From GCA-002282575 sp964519885 (GTDB taxonomy: Bacteria; Pseudomonadota; Gammaproteobacteria; Thiomicrospirales; Thiomicrospiraceae): a stretch of 52,446 nucleotides of DNA. This document shows, in pieces, positions 7,798-16,204 of this stretch (position 1 is the first letter of the stretch; each line of letters opens with the position of its first letter). Made by a program: the position numbers and the translations under genes. The DNA is taken from assembly GCA_964519885.1 (NCBI GenBank), contig CAZFLX010000017.1, positions 1 through 52,446 of the forward strand, given 5' to 3'. Under the pieces are notes generated by a model, which made no database searches, was not told the DNA's origin, and worked only from the letters and a program-made list of their open reading frames with translations.

Positions 7798-8109
7798 TCA
7801 GCCAAAATGACAAACGTAATGAACGTCTTCGCTCACTTCAATGACAAACTTGCCGTTTTCTGGCACTGAGAAGGTGAAAGCCCCTTCAAATGTCTGCCAG
7901 TCGCCGTCATTAATACTGACTTTACCTTTCCCTTGCAGTAATTCCATGATTTCAGGAACGCCGACATTAAACGTTAGCGTTGAAGGTAAAATGACGCCAA
8001 CACTTTTACGTGTACCGTCGGCTAAAGTCACCGTGTGACTGACACATTTACCATCAAAATAAACATTGGCAGTTTTGCCAACCGATACCTGATCAAAGCT
8101 GTTGCTCAT
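7798..8109 (-). CDS. ppnP: Pyrimidine/purine nucleoside phosphorylase PpnP
   Basis: PpnP (formerly YaiE, DUF1255) is a small cupin-fold enzyme that splits ribonucleosides with phosphate into base and ribose-1-phosphate. The 103-residue product has the expected length. It shows typical family segments such as NVYFDGKCVSHTV, DGTRKSVGVILP and PENGKFVIEV. It is a monocistronic gene converging on the esterase and divergent from the sensor kinase. Confidence 0.92.
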   Translation of the reverse strand: MSNSFDQVSVGKTANVYFDGKCVSHTVTLADGTRKSVGVILPSTLTFNVGVPEIMELLQGKGKVSINDGDWQTFEGAFTFSVPENGKFVIEVSEDVHYVCHFG

Positions 8110-8251
8110 GATGACTCCTTATCAAAAAATATTTAGAAATTTGCAGTAAAAGTTGTTCATTGACACAGAAAGACAGGTTTAATCGCTGTGGATGCGCTAG
8201 AATACAACAAAATCCAATCACTGAATAGGATTTATGATGGAGACTGTCTGA

Positions 8252-10573
8252 ATGAACTTAGGCATAAGCGACCTGTTAATAGCCGCGGCAGAGCAAATTC
8301 CAATTGGGGTGGTCATTAGTGATGTGAATCATAAGGCGATTTACGTAAATCCTTGTGTCTGTCAGATGTCTGGATACCCTAAAGAGGAACTTCTGGGTCA
8401 AAATTTGGGCGACTTATTACAAGGTCCCTTATCGGATAGCGATACCATTCAATATATGTCGGCTATGCTGGCCAAGCAGCAAGGCTTTTCAGTTGAAATT
8501 GTGAACTATCATCAAAACGGCTCGCACTATTGGATTCAGTTGGATGTTGAACCCATTGTGAAAGCATCGGGTGTCATCGGTTTTATTGGCATTCAAACTG
8601 ACATTCAAAAACGCAAACAAATTGAATGGGACGTGAATTATCAGCGTCAATTGCTAAAAACGGTGATTGATCAGATGCCGGATGTGCTGGTGCTTAAAGA
8701 TGAGTTTGGCAAATTCTTATTGTGTAACCAAACGGTCGCGCAACTTTATCAAACTGAACCTGAGCAAATGGTGGGTAAGGATGACGGCGACTTTGGTGTA
8801 CCCAAGGAACTCAATGATAAGTTCAGGGATAATGTCCTTTCGATTATGGCTAAAGGTGAAGCGGAAATTGTTTATGAGGATTCACGCGATGCGGTTAGCG
8901 GTGAAATTCGTCATTTCAAATCGATAAAAAAACCTTTCAAAGATCCTGAGGGACGCAATCAAATTTTGGTGATTGCGCATGATATTACGGATGTTGTTGT
9001 TGCTCGGCAATTAGCGCAAGAAAGCGAAGCCCGATTGAATAGTGTGTTGGAAGTGACCAACGAAGGGATTTGGGATTGGAATATTCAAACGGGAAAGGTG
9101 ATTCATAACCGACAGTGGTTTCGTATATTAGGTTATCAGCAGGACCGAACAGAGGGTAGTTTAGAAAACTTTAAGCGACACATACACCCAGATGATTGGG
9201 AGCAGGTATCAAGCGTACTGGAGCGGCATTTAGCCGGTGAAACTGAGTTTTACTATTCAGAGCATCGCATGTTAGATGTGAATGGACGGGTCATTTGGGT
9301 GGCGGATAGGGGGCGTGTGTTCGAGCGAGATGAGCAAGGTCGTAGCTTGCGCATGATCGGCAGTTGTACCAACATTACCGAGCGTAAGCGCAATGAGTTG
9401 GTGCTACGTCAAGCGAAAAAAGCAGCGGAAGCGGCTAATCAAGCGAAAAGTCAGTTTTTAGCCAACATGAGTCATGAAATACGCACGCCGATGAATGGGG
9501 TGATTGGCATGACCTCGCTGTTGTTAACCACCCCCTTGACCGGTGAACAGCACGATTATGTGCAAACCATCAAGTCGAGTGGCGAGGCTTTGTTAACGGT
9601 CATTAATGATATTTTAGACTTTTCCAAAATCGAAGCCGGTAAAGTGAGTTTAACGTCGCAAGCGTTTGATGTGCGACAAGTGCTGCATGATACTCTAGAG
9701 TTATTTAAGCCACAAATCGCCGACCGTCAGCTTAAACTGAATGTACAGATCGATACCAGTTTGCCGCCTAGTCTGGTTGGCGATGCAGGTCGTTGGCGTC
9801 AAATCTTAACCAATTTAATCGGTAATGCAGTTAAATTTACTCATGAGGGGGCCATTAGTGTCCAGCTTGGCATGGTTCAGATGGGAGATAAGTCCTTATT
9901 GCAAACCTGTGTTAAAGATACGGGTATCGGTATTGCTGAAGCAGACCTTAAGGAATTGTTTCAACCCTTTAAGCAAGTGAGCACCGGTAATGCTCGTGCT
10001 TTTGGTGGTACGGGTTTGGGTTTGTCTATTAGTCGAGAGTTAGCGCTGTTAATGGGCGGCGACCTGACGGTTAGCAGTGTCTTGGGTCAAGGGTCTGAAT
10101 TCTGCTTCACGGTCGATTTTATGCAGGGTTTAGCGACTTCAGTGCCAAATGAAGCAGAGGTAACTGGTGATGTTGCTGATAAAAAGCGTATATTGCTGGT
10201 TGAAGATAACGTGATTAATCAAAAGATTGCTCAAGCCATGCTATCCAAATTAGGCTATAAAGTCGATACCGTGGTGAATGGTGAAGAGGCAGTGATTCAG
10301 CTACAGCAAATGCGCTATCCATTGGTGTTGATGGATTGCCAAATGCCGGTAATGGATGGTTATGAAGCGACCCGCTTGATTCGCAGTGGCATGGACGGCA
10401 AAATATTACAGCCTGATGTGCCTATTTTGGCATTAACCGCCAATGTGGTGCAGGAAGATAGAGACGCTTGCTTTGCTTGCGGTATGAATGACTTTATGGC
10501 TAAGCCCGTCAGTCTGGCAACTCTGGAAGAAGTTTTAAATAAATGGCTCAAAGCGCCTGATGTATCGCTTTAG
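8252..10573 (+). CDS. Cytoplasmic hybrid sensor histidine kinase, PAS-PAS-PAS-HisKA-HATPase-REC
   Basis: This 773-residue protein has no transmembrane segment. Domains in order are: PAS1 (about 8-125, LOV-like: GQNLGDLLQGP, then NYHQNGSHYW and FIGIQTD), PAS2 (about 130-250), PAS3 (about 262-385, with WDWNIQTGKV), HisKA with MSHEIRTPMN (His408), HATPase_c (NAVKFT, DTGIGI, GGTGLGLSIS), and a receiver with LLVEDN and phosphoacceptor Asp695 in VLMDCQMPVMDG. The LOV adduct cysteine is not in its usual place. There is no cognate output regulator next to it. Its 3' end overlaps comF by 26 bases in convergent orientation. Confidence 0.93.
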   Translation: MNLGISDLLIAAAEQIPIGVVISDVNHKAIYVNPCVCQMSGYPKEELLGQNLGDLLQGPLSDSDTIQYMSAMLAKQQGFSVEIVNYHQNGSHYWIQLDVEPIVKASGVIGFIGIQTDIQKRKQIEWDVNYQRQLLKTVIDQMPDVLVLKDEFGKFLLCNQTVAQLYQTEPEQMVGKDDGDFGVPKELNDKFRDNVLSIMAKGEAEIVYEDSRDAVSGEIRHFKSIKKPFKDPEGRNQILVIAHDITDVVVARQLAQESEARLNSVLEVTNEGIWDWNIQTGKVIHNRQWFRILGYQQDRTEGSLENFKRHIHPDDWEQVSSVLERHLAGETEFYYSEHRMLDVNGRVIWVADRGRVFERDEQGRSLRMIGSCTNITERKRNELVLRQAKKAAEAANQAKSQFLANMSHEIRTPMNGVIGMTSLLLTTPLTGEQHDYVQTIKSSGEALLTVINDILDFSKIEAGKVSLTSQAFDVRQVLHDTLELFKPQIADRQLKLNVQIDTSLPPSLVGDAGRWRQILTNLIGNAVKFTHEGAISVQLGMVQMGDKSLLQTCVKDTGIGIAEADLKELFQPFKQVSTGNARAFGGTGLGLSISRELALLMGGDLTVSSVLGQGSEFCFTVDFMQGLATSVPNEAEVTGDVADKKRILLVEDNVINQKIAQAMLSKLGYKVDTVVNGEEAVIQLQQMRYPLVLMDCQMPVMDGYEATRLIRSGMDGKILQPDVPILALTANVVQEDRDACFACGMNDFMAKPVSLATLEEVLNKWLKAPDVSL

Positions 10574-11267
10574 GTTTGGGTGGTAAGGCTCTGGCTAAAG
10601 TGAGTAAATGCAGGTGTTGCACACCAGCGGCTTGTAATAACTGACCACAGGCTTGCGCAGTGGCTCCCGTGGTGTAAACATCATCGATGAGTAGAATACG
10701 CCGATGCTGTTTTAATTTTTGTGTATCGACGTCGAAGGCACCACGCAAATTCTCTTGTCTGGCCGCTTTGTCGAGCCCAGCTTGACTGTCTGTTTGGGAA
10801 ACTCTGATTAGAGCGCCCTTTAGCAAGGGTAGGGAAAGGGCTTTGCTGGCCGATTTGGCTAACAAATAGGCGGTGTTAAACCCTCGTTGGCGTAATTTTT
10901 TCGGATGCATGGGAACTGAGATAATGGCGCTGGCTTCAGTGGTGAGGTGCGTCTGTTGTATCCAGGCAAAAAAAGCTTCTGTGAGTATGCGCTCGGCCGA
11001 GGCTTGTTGGCCATATTTCCAACGACGCATCAGTTGAGTGATGCTGCCATCATAAACAAAGCAGCTATCGGCACTTTGCCATAGTGGTGGATTCAGGCTA
11101 CAACTCCCACAGATACTATCATCTTCATTCGGTAAGGCGCATAGCGGACAAGCACGATCTATCACAGTCACTTCGCTGGCGCAGTTGGCACACAGCTCAT
11201 CATTATGAGCGGCAGCACCGCAGAGTTGGCAATGTGGGGGTAGGAGGAATCTTTCGAGCCAGTTCAT
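10548..11267 (-). CDS. comF: ComF-family phosphoribosyltransferase-like protein
   Basis: ComF proteins take part in uptake and handling of transforming DNA, and in some bacteria in other processes. The 239-residue product has the two N-terminal four-cysteine zinc motifs (CQLCGAAAHNDELCANC and CPLCALPNEDDSICGSC). A type I phosphoribosyltransferase domain follows, with the PRPP-binding motif ILLIDDVYTTGATAQ. It is divergent from bioB with a 63-base gap, a very common gammaproteobacterial pairing, and its stop overlaps the kinase gene. No other competence genes are in the window. Confidence 0.92.
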   Translation of the reverse strand: MNWLERFLLPPHCQLCGAAAHNDELCANCASEVTVIDRACPLCALPNEDDSICGSCSLNPPLWQSADSCFVYDGSITQLMRRWKYGQQASAERILTEAFFAWIQQTHLTTEASAIISVPMHPKKLRQRGFNTAYLLAKSASKALSLPLLKGALIRVSQTDSQAGLDKAARQENLRGAFDVDTQKLKQHRRILLIDDVYTTGATAQACGQLLQAAGVQHLHLLTLARALPPKPKAIHQAL

Positions 11268-11330
11268 AGTAGCCTTCGATTTAATGGTAAAATAAGCGCA
11301 TACACCGACATTATACAGAAGGAATGCAGC

Positions 11331-12296
11331 ATGGCATTAGGCGATATTCGTCACGACTGGACGTTAGAAGAAGTGCAAGCACTGCTTGCGCAACCGTTTA
11401 ATGATTTGATTTTTCAAGCGCAAACGGTACATCGTCAGCATTTTGATGCCAATAGCGTGCAAACGTCGACCTTACTAAACATTAAAACGGGCGGCTGTGC
11501 TGAAGACTGTTCTTATTGTTCGCAAAGTGCGCGTTACGATACGGGTCTGGAAAAAGAGCAGATGATGCAGTTAGACGAAGTGCTGACTAAAGCTAAAGCT
11601 GCGAAAGACAGCGGTGCGACGCGCTTTTGTATGGGTGCAGCTTGGCGCAATCCGAATGCTAAGGATTTCGAGCTGGTGCTGGCGATGGTGCGTGGTGTGA
11701 AAGACTTGAACATGGAAGCCTGCTGTACCCTGGGCATGTTGAACGATGAGCAAGCAAGTCGGTTAAAAGAAGCGGGATTGGATTATTACAACCATAATTT
11801 AGACACTTCTGAAGCCTATTATCCGCAAGTGATTACCACCCGTAGTTTTCAAGATCGTTTAGATACCTTGGCGCGTGTGCGCGAGCAGGGCATGAAAGTC
11901 TGTTCGGGTGGGATTATTGGCTTGGGTGAAGGCGAAGGGGATCGCGCCCAGCTATTGCGTACCTTTGCTAACTTGCCAGAGCATCCGCATTCAGTACCGA
12001 TTAATCTGCTGGTGCCGATTGAAGGCACGCCTTTAGCCGATATGCGCGGTAAAACTGATCCTTTCGACTTTATCCGCGTCATTGCCGCGGCACGCATTAT
12101 GATGCCGACTTCTTATGTACGCTTATCGGCGGGTCGTAGCTCAATGAGTGACGAAACTCAAGCGCTGTGCTTTCTCGCAGGCGCTAACTCCATTTTCTAC
12201 GGTGAAAAACTGCTCACTGCCGATAACCCTGACGCACAACATGACCGCTTATTGTTCAAGCGTCTAGGCTTAACCCAAGCAGCGAGCGGCTGTTAA
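11331..12296 (+). CDS. bioB: Biotin synthase
   Basis: BioB is a radical-SAM enzyme that inserts sulfur into dethiobiotin. The 321-residue protein carries the SAM [4Fe-4S] motif CAEDCSYC near residue 53. It also has conserved biotin synthase segments such as YNHNLDTS, CSGGIIGLGEG and RLSAGRSSM, whose arginine binds the second cluster. The Shine-Dalgarno AAGGA lies just upstream of the ATG. bioF follows after six bases. I see no BirA-type operator in the short comF-bioB spacer. Confidence 0.98.
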   Translation: MALGDIRHDWTLEEVQALLAQPFNDLIFQAQTVHRQHFDANSVQTSTLLNIKTGGCAEDCSYCSQSARYDTGLEKEQMMQLDEVLTKAKAAKDSGATRFCMGAAWRNPNAKDFELVLAMVRGVKDLNMEACCTLGMLNDEQASRLKEAGLDYYNHNLDTSEAYYPQVITTRSFQDRLDTLARVREQGMKVCSGGIIGLGEGEGDRAQLLRTFANLPEHPHSVPINLLVPIEGTPLADMRGKTDPFDFIRVIAAARIMMPTSYVRLSAGRSSMSDETQALCFLAGANSIFYGEKLLTADNPDAQHDRLLFKRLGLTQAASGC

Positions 12297-12302
12297 GTCG
12301 TC

Positions 12303-13490
12303 ATGTCCTTGCTTTGGCAACAGCGACTGCTCGAACGTCATCAGCAACGAAAGGCGCAGGGGCTATGGCGAACTCGCCCATTGTTGACCAGTGCGCCTGG
12401 GGTGCGGGTGCAAGTCAATGGTCAGTGGTTGGTGAGTTTTGCCAGTAACGATTATTTGGGCTTGGCCGAGTCGGTTGAGTTGCCTCAGTTGGCAGAAGCC
12501 TTGCATCAACAAGCGGGTAGAGCAGGCAGTACCGCTTCGCATGTGTTGGCGGGGCATCATTTACCCCATCATTTGTTGGAAGACGAATTAGCTGATTGGC
12601 TGGGTGTTGAGCGCGTCTTATTGTTTTCGAGTGGCTATTTAGCCAATTTGGCGGTACAGACTGCCTTGTTACAATCGGGCGATGCACTGTATCACGATAA
12701 GCTCAATCATGCCTCTTTACTGGATGGAGCGAAACTCTCTGCTGCTCAGTTTCAACGCTATGCGCACAATGACATGAATGCGCTGGCACGTCGCTTGGCT
12801 CAGCCGACGGACGGACTGACGATGGTGGTGACCGATGGCGTGTTTAGCATGGATGGTGACAGTGTTGAGTTAAGCCAACTGCTGCCCTTAGTCGCTCAGC
12901 ATAATGCCTTGTTGGTGATGGACGAAGCGCACAGCTTTGGCGTGTTAGGTGAACAAGGACGAGGCTTGTTTGCTCAGCAACAGCAGACAGCGAATGCTTC
13001 GGTGCTGCGTGTGGGTACTTTGGGCAAGGCATTTGCCAGTAGTGGCGCTTTTATTGCGGGTTCATCTTTGCTGATTGACAGCATTGCCCAATGGGGACGC
13101 AGTTACATTTACACCACCGCGCAGCCGCCCTATCAAGCCAGTTTCAGTCGTGCGTCCTTAAGGTTGTTGGCTGGTGAAGTGGGTGAAGCCGCAAGAATTA
13201 GGTTGACTGAATTAATTGCCTACTTTCGTCAGGGTGCTGAGGCGCTGGGGTTGAGTTTGATGCCTTCGTCAACGCCGATTCAACCGATTTTATTAGGTAG
13301 CAATGAGCGGGCTTTGGCTTGGCAGTCGCATTTGTGGCAACAGGGCTACTGGGTACCAGCCATTCGACCGCCGACGGTAGCAGAAGGCAAGGCTAGGTTG
13401 CGTTTGTCTTTGTCGGCGCAACATAGTCGTCAACAGCTCGATGAATTGCTGGAGGCCTTAGCGCTGTGTCAGCGTGAGGAGGGTGAGTGA
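12303..13490 (+). CDS. bioF: 8-amino-7-oxononanoate synthase
   Basis: BioF is a PLP enzyme joining pimeloyl-ACP and alanine in biotin synthesis. The 395-residue protein has family motifs SFASNDYLGLA, GSTASHVLAG, HDKLNHASLLDGA, MDEAHSFGVLGEQGRG and the PLP-lysine region GTLGKAFASSGAF. It lies between bioB and bioH and overlaps bioH by four bases. Confidence 0.97.
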   Translation: MSLLWQQRLLERHQQRKAQGLWRTRPLLTSAPGVRVQVNGQWLVSFASNDYLGLAESVELPQLAEALHQQAGRAGSTASHVLAGHHLPHHLLEDELADWLGVERVLLFSSGYLANLAVQTALLQSGDALYHDKLNHASLLDGAKLSAAQFQRYAHNDMNALARRLAQPTDGLTMVVTDGVFSMDGDSVELSQLLPLVAQHNALLVMDEAHSFGVLGEQGRGLFAQQQQTANASVLRVGTLGKAFASSGAFIAGSSLLIDSIAQWGRSYIYTTAQPPYQASFSRASLRLLAGEVGEAARIRLTELIAYFRQGAEALGLSLMPSSTPIQPILLGSNERALAWQSHLWQQGYWVPAIRPPTVAEGKARLRLSLSAQHSRQQLDELLEALALCQREEGE

Positions 13491-14272
13491 CTTTAGCGAT
13501 TCAGCAGTTTGGACAGGGTGCCGACTTGGTTTTTATTCATGGCTGGGGCGCCAATAGTGCATTGTGGCGGTCATGGATTGAAGCCCATTTTGCCGATTAT
13601 CGCATCACGCTGATAGATTTACCAGGTCATGGGCAAAGTCCACAGTTGAATGTTGCTGATGAGCAACTGTTGGATGCTTGGCTGGAAGCGATTGTGGCCG
13701 TCATGCCTGAGTCGTCAATCATTGTCGGTTGGTCGTTGGGTGGGTTGCTGGCGCAAGCCTTAGCATTACGTTACCCTAAGCGCGTTAGGGGATTGGTATT
13801 AATGGCAACCAGCCCCTGTTTTGTGCAGCGTGATGATTGGTTACCCGCATTAGAAAAGTCTTTGTTTGCCCGCTACTTAACCGAAGTCATGCAACAAACC
13901 CAAGTTTTGCTTAAATCATTTTTTTCACTGCAAGCACTAGGCAGTCACCAACCGAAACAGCTGATTAAGCAGTTATTACCCTTAGTACATCAACTCATCG
14001 AGGGGCATCAAGCATCTTTATATCAGGGGCTGAGCTTGCTTCAGACGATAGATTTGCGTACTCAGTTAGCGCAATTGACTGTGCCAACTTTGTGGCTCTT
14101 CGCTGATGGTGATGCCATAGTGCCAAGCGCTTTATCGTCACATATTGCTAGACTACAACCTACAGCTCAAGTGGTGATCGTTAACGAGTCGGGACACCTG
14201 CCTTTTTTAGCGCAACCTGAGCAAACCTGTGCGCTTATCGGTAGTTTTTTACAAGGAATTTTGCATGATTGA
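13487..14272 (+). CDS. bioH: Pimeloyl-ACP methyl ester carboxylesterase
   Basis: BioH removes the methyl group that BioC adds, releasing pimeloyl-ACP for BioF. The 261-residue alpha/beta hydrolase starts with GTG, overlapping the bioF stop, with AGGAGG at 13477-13482. It shows FIHGWGANSALW (oxyanion loop), nucleophile motif GWSLGG, an Asp in LFADGDAIVP and the catalytic His in ESGHLPFLAQP. Its place between bioF and bioC supports BioH over other esterases. Confidence 0.95.
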   Translation: MTLAIQQFGQGADLVFIHGWGANSALWRSWIEAHFADYRITLIDLPGHGQSPQLNVADEQLLDAWLEAIVAVMPESSIIVGWSLGGLLAQALALRYPKRVRGLVLMATSPCFVQRDDWLPALEKSLFARYLTEVMQQTQVLLKSFFSLQALGSHQPKQLIKQLLPLVHQLIEGHQASLYQGLSLLQTIDLRTQLAQLTVPTLWLFADGDAIVPSALSSHIARLQPTAQVVIVNESGHLPFLAQPEQTCALIGSFLQGILHD

Positions 14273-15176
14273 TCGTCGTGCGGTGGCGCAACATTTTAGT
14301 CGTGCCGCTCAGTCTTACGATGCGGCTGCGGTATTGCAAAAAGAGGTGGCTTTGCGTTTAGCAGAGCGTTGGCCATTAGTCAAAATGCAACCGCAACAGA
14401 TAATGGATTTAGGTGCCGGAACGGGTTTTCTAACACAGCATCTGCGTCAGCACTACCCACAGGCACAGTCGGTGGCGGTAGATTTGTCTGAAACTATGTT
14501 GCAGCAATGTCGTAGCAAGCTGATCGCTAAACCCTTATGGTGGCAAAAACTAAATCCTTTTGTAAAGCCAGACACTGTGGCTTTTGTGAATGCCGATGCT
14601 TACCAACTGCCCTTTGCGGACAATAGCATGGATATGTTGGTGTCCAGTTTAATGTTGCAATGGTGCGATGATTTGCCCAAGGTATTGGCGGAATGTCGTC
14701 GGGTGTTAAAGCCCAACGGTGTGTTGTTTATCGCCAGTTTAGGCCCTGATACCCTGAAAGAAATTCGTTTAGCCTGGCAAGCTGTTGATGACGAGCAGGC
14801 TGAACATACCCTGAATTTTGCCGATTTGCACGATTTAGGCGATGCATTAGGGAGAGTGGGTTTCAGTGATTCTGTGTGCGATGTGGAACACATTACACTA
14901 ACCTATGCTGATGCGACGGCGGCATTGAAAGACTTAAAAGCGATAGGCGCAACCAATGCCAGTGGTCAGCGCCAAAAGGGTTTGATGGGTAAAGATAAGT
15001 GGCGTGCTTTTTTAGCTGCCTATCAGCAGCAAGCTATGTCTGATGGTCGTATTCCAGCAACCTTTGAAATTGTCTATGCCCATGCTTTTATTGCCGAAGA
15101 AAAACAATCGCTAGAGCGAGGCTTGCCTCAAACCGCCTCCATTCCTATAAGTGCCATTAAACATTGGCAGGGTTGA
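14265..15176 (+). CDS. bioC: Malonyl-ACP O-methyltransferase
   Basis: BioC methylates malonyl-ACP to start pimelate synthesis disguised as a fatty acid. The true start is the ATG at 14265 (MIDRRAVAQHFSRAAQSYD, a typical BioC opening), preceded by AAGGA and overlapping bioH by eight bases. It gives 303 residues. The SAM site is DLGAGTGFLTQHL and further motifs include LVSSLMLQWCDD. bioD, which often follows, is absent, as is bioA, so the pathway must be completed elsewhere in the genome. Confidence 0.96.
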   Translation: MIDRRAVAQHFSRAAQSYDAAAVLQKEVALRLAERWPLVKMQPQQIMDLGAGTGFLTQHLRQHYPQAQSVAVDLSETMLQQCRSKLIAKPLWWQKLNPFVKPDTVAFVNADAYQLPFADNSMDMLVSSLMLQWCDDLPKVLAECRRVLKPNGVLFIASLGPDTLKEIRLAWQAVDDEQAEHTLNFADLHDLGDALGRVGFSDSVCDVEHITLTYADATAALKDLKAIGATNASGQRQKGLMGKDKWRAFLAAYQQQAMSDGRIPATFEIVYAHAFIAEEKQSLERGLPQTASIPISAIKHWQG

Positions 15177-15256
15177 TGTTAAGGGTTGATGCACCAATGA
15201 AGGTAATATACTTGCCGCTGAACTGAATGTCCATAAGCCAGCTTTCAAGTGTCGGG

Positions 15257-16132
15257 TTAAGCAACCAATACCGATAAATGGTTTTTGAGCTTTTTCAGCG
15301 CTGCACTTTCAATCTGACGAACACGTTCTAGAGAAACGCCAAACTGTTCAGCTAACTCAGCCAAGGTCGCCTTATCTTCACGCAATAGGCGTGCCTCGAC
15401 AATCGCTTGTTCACGCTCTGTCAGTGTTGCTAAGGCTTCATGTACACGAGCATAAGTTAGTTGCTCTTCCTCGGCTTCCATCGCCATCTGTTCAGGAATG
15501 TAACGACTATCAATCAGTGTCAGTTGGGGTTGATCTTCTTCATCGCCATCGGTTGGGGTAGCTACCGACACATCAGGTTGCGATAAGCGCGCATCCATCG
15601 AAAGTACTTCTTCTGGCTTAACGCCTAACTCATGGGCAATACGTAAGGCTTGGGTCTGATTTACAGCATCTAAACTGTCTTTATGGCTGCGTAATTTAAA
15701 GAACAATTTACGTTGTGCTTTGGTGGTGGCAATTTTGACCATGCGCCAATTTTTCAAAATGTATTCGTTAATTTCGGCACGAATCCAATGCGAAGCAAAG
15801 GTCATTAGGCGAACGCCAGCAGTGATGTCGAAGCGTTTGACGGCTTTCATTAATCCGATGCTGCCTTCTTGCATTAAGTCTGCTTCAGGAAGTCCGTAAC
15901 CTTTGTAAGAGCGCACAATGGGCACCACATGACGCAGATTGAACAACACAAGCTGTTCAGCGGCACGTAAATCTTGATGTTCATGATAACGACGCGCTAA
16001 TGCCATTTCTTCTTCCGCTGTCAGAAGCGGTAGTGAACGAATCAGACGCAAGTAACCGTTCAGGTCATTGCTGGGATCGGCAAGGGCAATACTTTTGGCA
16101 ATGCTTGGTAGATTTTGGCTGTTGGTATTCAT
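15257..16132 (-). CDS. rpoH: RNA polymerase heat-shock sigma factor sigma-32
   Basis: RpoH directs transcription of chaperone and protease genes under heat stress. The 291-residue protein has sigma region 2 (LMQEGSIGLMKAVKRFD, FASHWIRAEI), the RpoH box QRKLFFKLR, and region 4 with a helix-turn-helix (LAEQFGVSLERVRQIE). Length matches the family. A strong Shine-Dalgarno (AGGGAGGG complement at 16141-16148) precedes the ATG, and a near-consensus promoter lies just upstream. It is separated from tatC by only 72 bases. Confidence 0.97.
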   Translation of the reverse strand: MNTNSQNLPSIAKSIALADPSNDLNGYLRLIRSLPLLTAEEEMALARRYHEHQDLRAAEQLVLFNLRHVVPIVRSYKGYGLPEADLMQEGSIGLMKAVKRFDITAGVRLMTFASHWIRAEINEYILKNWRMVKIATTKAQRKLFFKLRSHKDSLDAVNQTQALRIAHELGVKPEEVLSMDARLSQPDVSVATPTDGDEEDQPQLTLIDSRYIPEQMAMEAEEEQLTYARVHEALATLTEREQAIVEARLLREDKATLAELAEQFGVSLERVRQIESAALKKLKNHLSVLVA

Positions 16133-16168
16133 CTCAATCTCCCTCCCTGTTTAGTTAACAACCTAAAG

Positions 16169-16197
16169 ATTATAAAAATGCCTTATCGACTCGTCAA
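16169..16197 (-). promoter_or_regulatory. Sigma-70 promoter for rpoH
   Basis: On the minus strand TTGACG (16192-16197) is followed after exactly 17 bases by a perfect TATAAT (16169-16174). The predicted transcription start near 16162 leaves a leader of about 30 bases, too short for a large upstream thermosensor. Confidence 0.85.
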
Positions 16198-16204
16198 GCA
16201 TTGA

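Noticed and set aside
11268..11330. BirA operator upstream of bioB
   Set aside because: No interrupted palindrome like the known bio operator can be seen.
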